From NCBI GenBank assembly GCA_946480065.1, contig CAMLJA010000074.1, positions 1 through 8,325 of the forward strand: a stretch of 8,325 bases of DNA. Reading direction: 5' to 3'. The translations under genes and the position numbers were made by a program. The DNA is from an uncultured Thermomonas sp. Lineage in GTDB: Bacteria; Pseudomonadota; Gammaproteobacteria; Xanthomonadales; Xanthomonadaceae. Below, in pieces: positions 1 to 8,094 of the stretch. Numbering within the stretch: position 1 is the first letter of the stretch; each line of letters begins with the position of its first letter. The notes beneath the pieces were generated by a model, which was not told the DNA's origin, did no database searches, and saw nothing but the letters and a program-made list of their open reading frames with translations.

Positions 1-1
1 C

Positions 2-82
2 CAGATCTACACCCACCTCGACTTCCAGCACCTGGCCAAGGTGTACGACGCGGCGCATCCGCGGGCGAAGCGGAAGCCGTAG
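2..82 (+). CDS. xerC: Tyrosine recombinase XerC, C-terminal end (5' truncated by window)
   Basis: Only the last 26 residues are present, beginning QIYTHLDFQHLAKVYDAAHP and ending in a Lys/Arg-rich tail before TAG. This is the conserved C-terminus of XerC. The Tyr of QIYTHLD (third residue visible) corresponds to the catalytic nucleophile that forms the 3'-phosphotyrosyl link with DNA. XerC works with XerD at the dif site to resolve chromosome dimers at division. The HxLR/RHxxA parts of the active site lie outside the window. Placement directly upstream of hslV fits the gene order I remember for xanthomonads. The family call is confident because this tail is highly conserved. XerD is less likely given the YDAAHPRAKRK ending. 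Confidence 0.9.
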   Translation, partial: QIYTHLDFQHLAKVYDAAHPRAKRKP

Positions 83-147
83 GCTCCTCGCTCCGCGCGG
101 CGGGGCGGTTGCCGCCGCTCCCGCGAGTCGTCTAGGACCCAGGCCGC

Positions 148-173
148 GGGCGCGCGGCCTGCATGCCGCGCCC
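148..173 (+). terminator. Possible stem-loop downstream of xerC
   Basis: CGGC at 155-158 pairs with GCCG at 165-168 around loop CTGCAT. The stem extends outward by three pairs and, past a one-base bulge at 151, two more. There is no U-tract, so intrinsic termination is uncertain. A second small hairpin (GGCGG-TTG-CCGCC, 104-116) lies just upstream. The gap 83-245 otherwise shows nothing I can name. Confidence 0.3.
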
Positions 174-245
174 GGCAACCGCCCCGCCGCCGCCGCGCCC
201 ATGCGGGGATCCTGCATGGGTGGCAGCGGATGCCCATCGCTTCCG

Positions 246-273
246 CTTGAACCTTCCCGACGCATCCCCACAT
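246..273 (+). promoter_or_regulatory. Sigma32 (RpoH) heat-shock promoter of hslVU
   Basis: A -35 element CTTGAA (246-251) is followed by a 14-nt spacer and a -10 element CCCCACAT (266-273). The enterobacterial sigma32 consensus is CTTGAAA and CCCCATNT, so the -10 matches 6 of its 7 fixed positions. Transcription would begin near 280, giving a leader of only about 15 nt that carries the ribosome binding site AAGGAGAG (284-291). HslVU is a classic heat-shock operon, which supports the assignment. Confidence 0.75.
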
Positions 274-295
274 CGGACTCTCGAAGGAGAGACCG

Positions 296-847
296 ATGGA
301 CCCCAGCCAGAACCCCAACGTGTTCCACGCCACCACCATCTGCTCGGTGCGCCGCGACGGTCAGGTGGTGATCGCCGGCGACGGCCAGGTCACGCTCGGC
401 CACACGGTGATGAAGGCCAACGCGCGCAAGGTGCGCCGGCTCGGCAAGGACGGCCGCGTGCTGGCCGGTTTCGCCGGCGCCGCCGCGGATGCGTTCACCC
501 TGTTCGAGCTGTTCGAGGCCAAGCTCGAGAAGCACGGCCAGCTGACCCGCGCCGCGGTGGAGATGGCCAAGGATTGGCGCACCGAGCGCCGCTTCGGCAA
601 GCTCGAGGCGCTGCTGGCGGTGGCCGATGCCGACACCTCGCTGATCATCAGCGGCACCGGCGACGTGATCGAGCCGGAGGACGGGCTGATCGCGATCGGC
701 TCAGGCGGCATGTACGCCCTGTCCGCCGCGCGCGCGCTGCTGGCGCATACCGCGCTGGACGCCAGGACCATCGCCACCGAGGCGCTGGGCATCGCCGGCG
801 ACGTCTGCATCTACACCAACCGCAACATCGTGGTCGAGCAGCTCTGA
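296..847 (+). CDS. hslV: ATP-dependent protease peptidase subunit HslV
   Basis: This is the proteolytic core of the HslVU (ClpQY) protease, a cytoplasmic double hexamer with an N-terminal-threonine active site like the proteasome beta subunit. The protein has 183 residues. The sequence [10 protein letters not shown] places the mature N-terminal Thr at residue 13, after a 12-residue propeptide [13 protein letters not shown]. coli HslV loses only Met. In mature numbering the catalytic set is present: Thr1 (T13), Asp17 (D29 in AGDGQ), Lys33 (K45 in NARKVRR) and Ser124 (S136 in GSGG). The [11 protein letters not shown] segment near 165-175 is the conserved C-terminal, cation-binding region. The start is fixed by a strong AAGGAGAG site six to seven bases upstream and by a sigma32 promoter just before it. 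Expression with hslU is expected. GSGGMY, where I would expect Pro or Asn in place of Met, is a small oddity. Confidence 0.97.
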   Translation: MDPSQNPNVFHATTICSVRRDGQVVIAGDGQVTLGHTVMKANARKVRRLGKDGRVLAGFAGAAADAFTLFELFEAKLEKHGQLTRAAVEMAKDWRTERRFGKLEALLAVADADTSLIISGTGDVIEPEDGLIAIGSGGMYALSAARALLAHTALDARTIATEALGIAGDVCIYTNRNIVVEQL

Positions 848-868
848 GCGCCCGCCGAATCCGACCCA

Positions 869-946
869 CGGGAGCGCACCGCAGGGGCACGATGGCTTCC
901 TGCGAGGTCACGCGAATGCGTTCGCGCCCCTGCGGTGCGCTCCTAC
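869..946. repeat. Inverted pair of GTAG-type REP-like palindromes between hslV and hslU
   Basis: GGAGCGCACCGCAGGGGC (871-888) is matched by its exact 18-base reverse complement at 926-943. After one mismatch (889/925) three more pairs follow (890-892 with 922-924). Read on the minus strand, the right copy begins TGTAGGAGCG, the GTAG-headed form of REP elements described in Stenotrophomonas and relatives. The left copy has a degraded head (ACGGGAGCG). The 29-nt loop holds a smaller hairpin, CGCGAA-TGCG-TTCGCG (911-926), that overlaps the right arm and would compete with it. Such pairs are normally dispersed in the genome and mobilised by a RAYT transposase; no transposase gene is in this window. 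In the hslVU transcript the fold could stabilise the upstream hslV message or cause partial termination. Confidence 0.8.
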
Positions 947-962
947 AACGGAACACAACGAC

Positions 963-2336
963 ATGACCGATTCCTCCTCCATGACCCCGCGCGAGATCGT
1001 CGCGGAACTCGACTGCCACATCGTCGGGCAGCACGCTGCCAAGCGCGCGGTGGCCATCGCGCTGCGCAACCGCTGGCGCCGCGCGCAGCTGCCGGCCGAG
1101 CTGCGCAACGAGGTGATGCCGAAGAACATCCTGATGATCGGTCCCACCGGCGTGGGCAAGACCGAGATCGCGCGCCGGCTGGCGACGTTGGCCAACGCGC
1201 CGTTCGTGAAGGTGGAAGCCACGCGCTTCACCGAAGTCGGCTACGTGGGCAAGGACGTCGAGCAGATCATCCGCGACCTCGCCGACACCGCGGTGAAGCT
1301 CTACCGCGGCCAGGCCAAGCAGCGCGTGCGCAGCCAGGCCGAGGAGCGCGCCGAGGAGCGCATCCTCGACGCCCTGCTGCCGCGCCGCGAGGCCGCGCCT
1401 GCATTCGGCTTCAATCCATCCGGGACCACCACGGTGGACATCGGCGCGGAACCGTCCGCGCAGGAATCCTCCACCCGGCAGAAGCTGCGCAAGCAGCTGC
1501 GCGCCGGCGAGCTGGACGCGCGCGAGATCGAGCTCGACCTCAGCATGAACATCGGCGTGGACATCATGGCCCCGCCGGGCATGGAGGAAATGGGCCAGCA
1601 GCTGCGGCAGATGTTCAGCCAGATCTCCGGCGGCAAGACCCACAAGAAGTCGATGACTATCCAGGCCGCGCGGCCGCTGCTGATCGAGGAGGAGGCCGGC
1701 AAGCTGGTCAACGAGGACGAGGTGCGCGAGGCCGCGATCGAGGCCTGCGAGCAGCACGGCATCGTCTTCATCGACGAGATCGACAAGGTCGCCAAGCGCA
1801 GCGAGGGCATGGGCGCGGACGTGTCGCGCGAGGGCGTGCAGCGCGACCTGCTGCCGCTGGTGGAAGGCAGTACGGTCAGCACCAAGTACGGGCCGGTCAG
1901 GACCGACCACATCCTGTTCATCGCCAGCGGCGCGTTCCACCTCGCCAAGCCCTCCGACCTGATCCCGGAGATGCAGGGCCGCTTCCCGATCCGGGTGGAG
2001 CTCAGCGCGCTGGGCAAGGACGACTTCGTGCGCATCCTGACCGAGCCCAAGGCGGCGCTGACCACGCAGTACGTGGAGCTGATGGGCACCGAGGGCGTGG
2101 CGCTGTCGTTCGCGCCGGAGGCCATCGAGCGCCTCGCCGAGATCGCCGCGCACGTCAACGAGCGCCAGGAGAACATCGGCGCGCGCCGCCTGCACACCGT
2201 GCTGGAGCGGCTGCTGGAGACGCTGAGCTTCGAGGCGCCGGACAAGGGCGGCCAGGTGGTGGTGGACCGCGCCTACGTGGACGCGCGCCTGGGCGAACTG
2301 GCGCAGGACCCGGACCTGAGCCGCTACATCCTCTGA
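963..2336 (+). CDS. hslU: ATP-dependent protease ATPase subunit HslU
   Basis: HslU is the hexameric AAA+ unfoldase that binds, unfolds and threads substrates into HslV. The protein has 457 residues, close to the usual 440-460. Walker A GPTGVGKT is at 60-67, the pore loop GYVG at 93-96, the variable intermediate (I) domain about 110-245, Walker B IVFIDE at 267-272, the Arg finger in MQGRFP (R340), and sensor 2 in IGARRL (405-410). The C-terminus ends DLSRYIL, the conserved tail that inserts between HslV subunits to activate the peptidase. No key residue is missing. The ribosome binding site is poor (GGA at 950-952, ten bases from ATG) and starts only seven bases after the REP palindrome. A second in-frame ATG at 981 (MTPREIV) is the only alternative start and has no better site. 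Probably co-transcribed with hslV from the sigma32 promoter. Confidence 0.97.
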   Translation: MTDSSSMTPREIVAELDCHIVGQHAAKRAVAIALRNRWRRAQLPAELRNEVMPKNILMIGPTGVGKTEIARRLATLANAPFVKVEATRFTEVGYVGKDVEQIIRDLADTAVKLYRGQAKQRVRSQAEERAEERILDALLPRREAAPAFGFNPSGTTTVDIGAEPSAQESSTRQKLRKQLRAGELDAREIELDLSMNIGVDIMAPPGMEEMGQQLRQMFSQISGGKTHKKSMTIQAARPLLIEEEAGKLVNEDEVREAAIEACEQHGIVFIDEIDKVAKRSEGMGADVSREGVQRDLLPLVEGSTVSTKYGPVRTDHILFIASGAFHLAKPSDLIPEMQGRFPIRVELSALGKDDFVRILTEPKAALTTQYVELMGTEGVALSFAPEAIERLAEIAAHVNERQENIGARRLHTVLERLLETLSFEAPDKGGQVVVDRAYVDARLGELAQDPDLSRYIL

Positions 2337-2343
2337 CGCCCGG

Positions 2344-2400
2344 CGAGGGCCCTCGACACGATCGCGCGCCGCGCGCCGTCCTCCCCCGCGGTGGGGGAGG
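2344..2400. terminator. Hairpin cluster between convergent hslU and cupin genes
   Basis: Two symmetric elements lie in the 75-nt convergent gap. CGAGGGCCCTCG (2344-2355) is a perfect 12-base palindrome. CCTCCCCC (2380-2387) pairs with GGGGGAGG (2393-2400) around a 5-nt loop, giving an eight-pair all but one G-C stem. Being symmetric, either could stop transcription from both sides. Neither has a clear U-tract, so Rho-dependent or imperfect termination is possible. Confidence 0.5.
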
Positions 2401-2411
2401 GTTCGGTCAGG

Positions 2412-2894
2412 CTACTTGCCGGCGTTGCGCGGGTCGTCCTTCGGGTCGACGTAGTGGATCGCGAACGGGCCCATGCTCTGGATCTGCACCACCGCGCCGC
2501 CGGTCGAGGTGGCCTGGTGCTGCATGCGCGCCGGCAGGTTCACGAAATCGCCGGGCGCCAGCGCGGCGTCGTCCGCCGTCCCGGCCTCGCCCATCGACAG
2601 GCTGAGGTCGCCCTCGAGCAGGGTCACGGCCTCGTCGGTCGGGTGCCAGTGCCGCGGCACCCGGTAGCCCGGCGGCATCTTCAGGCGGATGGTGAAGCTG
2701 CCTTCCTTGCCCGGGTCGCCCGAGAGCACCGCGAACTCCGCCCCCGCCGGGAGCATCGGCGGCCCCGCGCCCCAGGCGGTGGACGCGGCGCGGGTCACCG
2801 CATGCGGCATCGCGGCATGCGCCATGTGCTGGCCGGGACCGGCGGCGAACGCGCCGCCCGCGCAGGCAAGCAGCAGCAACAGGACAGGTTTCAT
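2412..2894 (-). CDS. Exported single-domain cupin protein
   Basis: The protein has 160 residues and an N-terminal export signal (MKPVLLLLLACAGGAFAAG). Signal peptidase I cleavage after AFA (residue 17) is most likely. LLAC (8-11) is a marginal lipobox, so a lipoprotein cannot be excluded. The mature part is a beta-barrel cupin. Motif 1 fits G-x5-H-x-H-x3-E-x6-G exactly (G76, H82, H84, E88, G95). Motif 2 has G115, P121 and H126 but Arg123 where Gly is usual. H82, H84, E88 and H126 would bind a metal such as Fe, Mn or Zn in the periplasm. Enzyme or binding activity cannot be told from sequence. The start is supported by GGAGA (plus-strand 2902-2906) seven bases upstream. It follows the GspE-like gene on the same strand after a 95-nt gap, so read-through is possible. 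It converges with hslU. Confidence 0.85.
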   Translation of the reverse strand: MKPVLLLLLACAGGAFAAGPGQHMAHAAMPHAVTRAASTAWGAGPPMLPAGAEFAVLSGDPGKEGSFTIRLKMPPGYRVPRHWHPTDEAVTLLEGDLSLSMGEAGTADDAALAPGDFVNLPARMQHQATSTGGAVVQIQSMGPFAIHYVDPKDDPRNAGK

Positions 2895-2943
2895 CTCTGG
2901 ATCTCCACGGTCTGCGGCAGGGAGCGCCGCATCCGGGGCAACG

Positions 2944-2957
2944 CGGGCGCGCGCCCG
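2944..2957. repeat. 14-base GC palindrome between the GspE-like gene and the cupin gene
   Basis: CGGGCGCGCGCCCG is a perfect palindrome that can fold as a five-pair stem with a GCGC loop. It lies 32 nt past the stop codon of the ATPase gene and about 50 nt before the cupin start. It may reduce read-through into the cupin gene, but there is no U-tract and such strings are easy to meet at this GC content. Confidence 0.3.
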
Positions 2958-2989
2958 GGTCGGCCGCGATCGCGCATTCAGGGGCCGCC

Positions 2990-4675
<1,686 letters not shown>

Positions 4676-4682
4676 GGCGCTG

Positions 4683-4688
4683 CTCCTT
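4683..4688 (-). promoter_or_regulatory. Ribosome binding site deciding the start of the GspE-like gene
   Basis: AAGGAG on the minus strand lies seven bases before the ATG at 4675. It favours a 561-residue protein over the open reading frame from 4780, whose extra 35 residues (Arg/Gly/Ala-rich) do not resemble the family and would overlap the start of divergent ubiE. Confidence 0.8.
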
Positions 4689-4752
4689 CGGGGACTGCCC
4701 GCATTCTGGCGCTTCCCGGCCGCCGCGCCTTGCGCGGGATCAAGCCGGGCGG

Positions 4753-4761
4753 TGCGATAAT
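4753..4761 (+). promoter_or_regulatory. Extended -10 promoter of ubiE, probably giving a leaderless mRNA
   Basis: TGCGATAAT is a TGn-extended -10 element with GATAAT matching TATAAT at five of six positions. It ends six bases before the ubiE ATG (4768), so transcription should start at or within a base or two of the start codon. No Shine-Dalgarno sequence lies in the short gap (CCGGGC). The best -35 candidate, TTGCGC (4730-4735), is 20 nt away, which is too long for a standard promoter but tolerable for an extended -10 type. Confidence 0.6.
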
Positions 4762-4767
4762 CCGGGC

Positions 4768-5529
4768 ATGAGCGAGCCAAGCGAATCCCCCGGCACCACC
4801 CATTTCGGCTACCGCGAGGTGCCGGTGGCGGAGAAGCGCAAGCTGGTGGGCGAGGTGTTCTCGTCGGTGGCCGGCAAGTACGACCTGATGAACGATGCCA
4901 TGTCGCTGGGCATCCACCGGGTCTGGAAGCGCTACTTCGTGGCCACCGCGCAGGTGCGCGCCGGCGACCGCGTGCTGGACCTGGCCGGCGGCACCGGCGA
5001 CGTGGCCGCGCTGCTGCGCGACCGGGTGGGCGAGGCCGGCGAGGTGGTGCTGGGCGACATCAACGGCGACATGCTGCGCGTGGGCCGCGACCGCATGACC
5101 GACCGCGGCCTGGTGCGCGGCTTCGGCTACGTGCAGTGCAACGCCGAGGCGCTGCCGTTCCCCGACGCCAGCTTCGACCTGGTCACGATCGCCTTCGGCC
5201 TGCGCAACGTCACCGACAAGGACGCCGCGCTGCGCGAGATGCTGCGGGTGCTGAAGGTGGGCGGGCAGGCGCGGGTGCTGGAGTTCTCGGCGGTCACCGC
5301 GGACTGGTTCAAGCCGATCTACGACTTCCACTCGTTCCAGGTGCTGCCGCGGCTGGGCCGGCTGTTCGCCGGCGACGCCGGCAGCTACCGCTACCTGGCG
5401 GAATCCATCCGCAAGCACCCGCCGCAGGCCGAACTGCAGGCGATGATGGAGGCCGCCGGCTTCGCGCGCTGCGGCTACCGCAACCTCAGCGCCGGGATCG
5501 TCGCCGTGCACACCGGCTACAAGGCCTGA
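4768..5529 (+). CDS. ubiE: Ubiquinone/menaquinone biosynthesis C-methyltransferase UbiE
   Basis: UbiE is a SAM-dependent methyltransferase that C-methylates the benzoquinol ring in ubiquinone synthesis and demethylmenaquinol where menaquinone is made. The protein has 253 residues, the usual size. The first family signature, [18 protein letters not shown], is at 38-55. SAM motif [11 protein letters not shown] is at 69-78, acidic D97 follows beta-2 (LGDIN), and NAEALPF is at 125-131 and FGLRNV at 143-148. The second signature, [15 protein letters not shown], is at 160-174. [12 protein letters not shown] (209-220) and the C-terminal HTGYK end complete the match. No catalytic region is altered. 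The ATG at 4768 is chosen because family members begin a few residues before THFGxR and no better start exists. There is no Shine-Dalgarno site; translation probably begins on a leaderless message. A 62-codon gene follows after four bases. Confidence 0.96.
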   Translation: MSEPSESPGTTHFGYREVPVAEKRKLVGEVFSSVAGKYDLMNDAMSLGIHRVWKRYFVATAQVRAGDRVLDLAGGTGDVAALLRDRVGEAGEVVLGDINGDMLRVGRDRMTDRGLVRGFGYVQCNAEALPFPDASFDLVTIAFGLRNVTDKDAALREMLRVLKVGGQARVLEFSAVTADWFKPIYDFHSFQVLPRLGRLFAGDAGSYRYLAESIRKHPPQAELQAMMEAAGFARCGYRNLSAGIVAVHTGYKA

Positions 5530-5533
5530 CGCG

Positions 5534-5722
5534 ATGCCCGACGCGCCGCTGAAGACCTTCCGCGACAGCCGCTGGCGGTATTCGCAGTTCGTGCTGCTGG
5601 GGCTGGCCGCCGCCGGCCTGGCGAAGTGGCTGACGCCGCTGGCCTGGCCGATGGCGCTGGCGGCCGGGGCGGCGGTCGGCGCCGCCTACCTGCTGTTCGA
5701 GAAGCGGCGCGGCGTGATCTAG
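5534..5722 (+). CDS. Small two-helix inner-membrane protein of unknown function
   Basis: The product has 62 residues and I do not recognise a named family. Residues about 18-33 (start QFVLLGLAAAGLA) and 38-55 (WPMALAAGAAVGAAYLLF) are hydrophobic and would span the membrane, joined by a short WLTPLA turn. Basic residues before the first helix (K7, R10, R13, R15) and after the second (K57, R58, R59) predict both ends in the cytoplasm and the turn in the periplasm. The start ATG is four bases after the ubiE stop, and AAGG at 5521-5524 inside ubiE can serve as a weak ribosome binding site, so it is probably co-transcribed and translationally coupled. That suggests, without proving, a role near the membrane-bound quinone pathway. 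The TAG stop overlaps a hairpin that could end the transcript. Confidence 0.75.
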   Translation: MPDAPLKTFRDSRWRYSQFVLLGLAAAGLAKWLTPLAWPMALAAGAAVGAAYLLFEKRRGVI

Positions 5723-5749
5723 GGGCAAGGGCGCGCGGCCCGTTGCCCC
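5722..5749. terminator. Hairpin between convergent small membrane protein and DUF5916 genes
   Basis: GGGGCAA (5722-5728) pairs with TTGCCCC (5743-5749). After a G/G mismatch two further G-C pairs can form. The left arm begins at the last base of the upstream TAG stop, and the whole 40-nt convergent gap is taken up by the structure, as expected for a bidirectional terminator. No U-tract is visible on either strand. Confidence 0.5.
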
Positions 5750-5762
5750 GCCCGGTCCGTCC

Positions 5763-8033
5763 CTACGGCTGCCAGCCGTAGCTCAGCTTGAGGAACACGC
5801 TGCGGGTGTCGCCGAACAGCTCGCGGTGGTCGTCGTCCATGAACGCGCCGTACGAGGCGCCGGCGTACAGCGCGGTGCGCGGGTTGATCTTGTACGAATA
5901 GACGACCTGGCCGGCCCAGTCGCGCGAGGTCTCGTTGACCGCGTCCGGGTACAGCGCCGGGTCTCGCAGCACCTCGCTGCCCTGCAGGGTGACGCGCAGG
6001 CGCTGGCGCGGGTCCAGCTGCCAGCTGCCGCCGGTGTTGACCACCGTGGCCTGGAACGCGGTGCCGCCGTCGCGCCGCATGCGCTGCCGCATCACGTCCC
6101 AGTCCAGCGCGATGCCGCGGCCGAAGTTGGCACTGCCCGACAGTTCCAGCATGGTGCGGCGGCCGGTGCGGTCCGCGGCCAGGTCCAGCATCTCGCCCAC
6201 CTGCACGTAGGCGCCGAGCTGCAGGTTGCCGGTGGGGCGGAAGCCGCCGTCGACGTCGGCGTACCACTCGTCGAACAGCCGCCCGTGCCAGAAGCGCACG
6301 CGCTTCAGCCCGTGCAGGCCCATGCCGCTCTGCTTGGGGCCCTGGGCGTTGACCCTGGCCTCCCACTCGCGCTCCAGCAGCTGGCCGTCGTAGCGGTGGG
6401 TGACGTCGAAGTCGGCGTAGACGTTGATGCGGTTGAACGCCTTGTCGTCGCGGAACCAGCTGTGGCCGCCGCCGAGCAGCGACTTGTCGTAGCCCACCTG
6501 GCCCATGAAGCCGAGGTCGGCGCGGAAGCCGGGATCGATGTCCACGTGCCAGGCGTCGAAGTTCCAGTTGCGGTTGCTGAAGGCGTACTCGGCGCGCCAG
6601 GCGTTGCCGGAGGGCGTGGGGTCGTCGCCGAGCTCGTCCCGGTAGCCGTCCACGATGTCGGTGGGGTATTCGGACTGGCTGTGCAGGAACTGCGCGGTGG
6701 CGGTGTGCGCGCCCTGCTTCCAGCGCGCGTCCACCCCGGCCACGTTGTTGGCGTAGTCGTCGCCGCGGCGGAAGGTGCCGATGGCGCCCACGCTGACGTG
6801 GGTGTCGAAGTCGTAGCGGTAGCGGCCCACCGCCACGTCGGCCTGCTGGTCCAGCTGCTCGAAGCCGGAGCCCAGCACGCCCGGCACCAGCAGCAGGGTG
6901 GTGGCGTCGCGCGCGACGATCGCGCCGTAGGCGCCGCTGCCGGTGCGGCCGGTGACGCGCAGGCCGTAGTCGGGGTCGGCGATCTGGCGGGTGTAGAGCA
7001 CGTCGAACTGGCTGGTGAAGTAGTCCGCGCCCTCCAGGAAGAACGGCCGCTTCTCCTGGTAGAACAGGGCGAAGCTGTCGTTGAAGTTCAGCTGCAGCTG
7101 GTCGGTCTCCACCTGCGAGAAATCCGGGTTCAGGGTGGCGTTGAGGGTGATCGCCGGCGACGGCGCCCAGCTCACGTCCACGCCCGGCTCGATGCTGGTG
7201 TCGGTGCCGCCCCAGGGCGTGCCCGCGGCGTCGCGGCTCTGGGTGGTGCCCACGGTCAGGGTGGGCACGATCTCCAGGTTGCGGCCCTGCTGCGCGCCGG
7301 CCAGGCCCTCGTACTTGCCCCATTCGCACTGGAAGCAGTTGGAGTCGCGCGGGACCTTGTGGCTGGTGAGCTGGTGGCGCTTGTCGCGCGGCCAGCTGCG
7401 GAACAGCGAGATGCCCCACTGCTGGTCGCCGCCGCCGCGCGGGAAGCGCAGGGTGGAGAACGGGATGCGGATCTCCACCTCGTAGCCGTCCGCGGTGATG
7501 CGCCCCGCGCTGGTCCACAGGCCGTCCCAGCTGGGGTCTTCCTGGTTGTTGCTGTTGGTCTCGTCGCGGATCAGGTCGGCCTGCACGCCCAGCGGGTTCA
7601 CCACCAGCTCGTAGCCGCGGCGGTGGTCGTTGAAGGTGTCCAGGAACACGCCCACCCAGTCGTCGTTGAAGGCGGTGTCGCGGTCGCGCAGGTGGGCGCG
7701 GATCTTGGACGGGTCGGGGTCCTGCGCGTGGAAGGCCACGTACAGCGCGTCGGCGGTGTAGCCCAGGCGCACCGTGGTCTTCACCGGCGCCGGGGTGTTG
7801 TCGCCGGGCTGGATGTCGTAGGCCACCTGCTGCACCAGGGCGTCGCCCCAGGCGGCCTCGTCGGGGTTGCCGTCGATCGCGATCTCGCCGCTCAGCAGCG
7901 GGATGCGGCCGCCCGGCACGTAGGCCGGCGGCGCGGCGGCGGGGGCATCGCTGGGGTCGCCGGCGTGGGCGAACGGTGCGCACAGCAGCAGGGCGGCGGC
8001 CAGGGCGTGCGGCTTCAGGGCGGCGGGTTTCAA
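5763..8033 (-). CDS. Exported CBM9-like / DUF5916 predicted outer-membrane beta-barrel protein
   Basis: With the TTG start at 8033 the protein has 756 residues. A Sec signal peptide (KPAALKPHALAAALLLCAPF, then AHA|GDP) is predicted to be cleaved after residue 24 and is followed by an Ala/Pro linker. Residues about 49-196 form a CBM9-like beta-sandwich (IAIDGNPDEAAW, LYVAFHAQDPDP, FNDDWVGVFLDT, EVEIRIPFSTLRF). The rest matches DUF5916, with NPDFSQVETD (302-311) and EKRPFFLEG (327-335) as hallmarks, then alternating amphipathic strands rich in Tyr, Trp and Phe. It ends LKLSYGWQP. This suggests a periplasmic ligand-binding domain joined to an outer-membrane barrel. The substrate is unknown; CBM9 similarity does not prove sugar binding. 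C233 and C236 (NCFQC) could form a disulphide. The gene is monocistronic here, convergent with the small membrane gene and divergent from a lipoprotein gene. Confidence 0.88.
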   Translation of the reverse strand: MKPAALKPHALAAALLLCAPFAHAGDPSDAPAAAPPAYVPGGRIPLLSGEIAIDGNPDEAAWGDALVQQVAYDIQPGDNTPAPVKTTVRLGYTADALYVAFHAQDPDPSKIRAHLRDRDTAFNDDWVGVFLDTFNDHRRGYELVVNPLGVQADLIRDETNSNNQEDPSWDGLWTSAGRITADGYEVEIRIPFSTLRFPRGGGDQQWGISLFRSWPRDKRHQLTSHKVPRDSNCFQCEWGKYEGLAGAQQGRNLEIVPTLTVGTTQSRDAAGTPWGGTDTSIEPGVDVSWAPSPAITLNATLNPDFSQVETDQLQLNFNDSFALFYQEKRPFFLEGADYFTSQFDVLYTRQIADPDYGLRVTGRTGSGAYGAIVARDATTLLLVPGVLGSGFEQLDQQADVAVGRYRYDFDTHVSVGAIGTFRRGDDYANNVAGVDARWKQGAHTATAQFLHSQSEYPTDIVDGYRDELGDDPTPSGNAWRAEYAFSNRNWNFDAWHVDIDPGFRADLGFMGQVGYDKSLLGGGHSWFRDDKAFNRINVYADFDVTHRYDGQLLEREWEARVNAQGPKQSGMGLHGLKRVRFWHGRLFDEWYADVDGGFRPTGNLQLGAYVQVGEMLDLAADRTGRRTMLELSGSANFGRGIALDWDVMRQRMRRDGGTAFQATVVNTGGSWQLDPRQRLRVTLQGSEVLRDPALYPDAVNETSRDWAGQVVYSYKINPRTALYAGASYGAFMDDDHRELFGDTRSVFLKLSYGWQP

Positions 8034-8040
8034 GCGTCTC

Positions 8041-8045
8041 TCTCC
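8041..8045 (-). promoter_or_regulatory. Ribosome binding site supporting a TTG start for the DUF5916 gene
   Basis: GGAGA on the minus strand lies seven bases before TTG at 8033, and the codons after it at once give a well-formed signal peptide. The only in-frame ATG is at 8240, inside the divergent lipoprotein gene. Its extra 69 residues are Arg/Pro-rich and would bury the signal peptide. An in-frame TTG at 8069 has no such site. Confidence 0.75.
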
Positions 8046-8094
8046 GTGAGGCGGTGGGGCGATATCCAAGGGATGCCCCGGCCGTCGCGCGGGT

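Noticed and set aside
648..2195. A 515-codon minus-strand frame over hslV and hslU
   Set aside because: Leu/Ala/Arg/Asp-rich mirror frame with no recognisable domain.
935..2605. A 556-codon plus-strand frame over hslU
   Set aside because: It overlaps the hslU coding sequence in another frame and is Arg/Gly/Ala-rich; HslU has every expected motif.
4730..4761. A standard -35/-10 promoter for ubiE using TTGCGC and GATAAT
   Set aside because: The 20-nt spacer is too long for a usual sigma70 promoter; the extended -10 reading explains the site better.
4676..4780. Upstream extension of the GspE-like gene to ATG at 4780
   Set aside because: The added 35 residues do not look like the family, would overlap ubiE, and the strong AAGGAG site serves the ATG at 4675.
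8027..8034. CTTGAAA on the minus strand at the DUF5916 start, resembling a sigma32 -35 element
   Set aside because: It contains the start codon and no CCCCAT-type -10 lies at the needed distance downstream.
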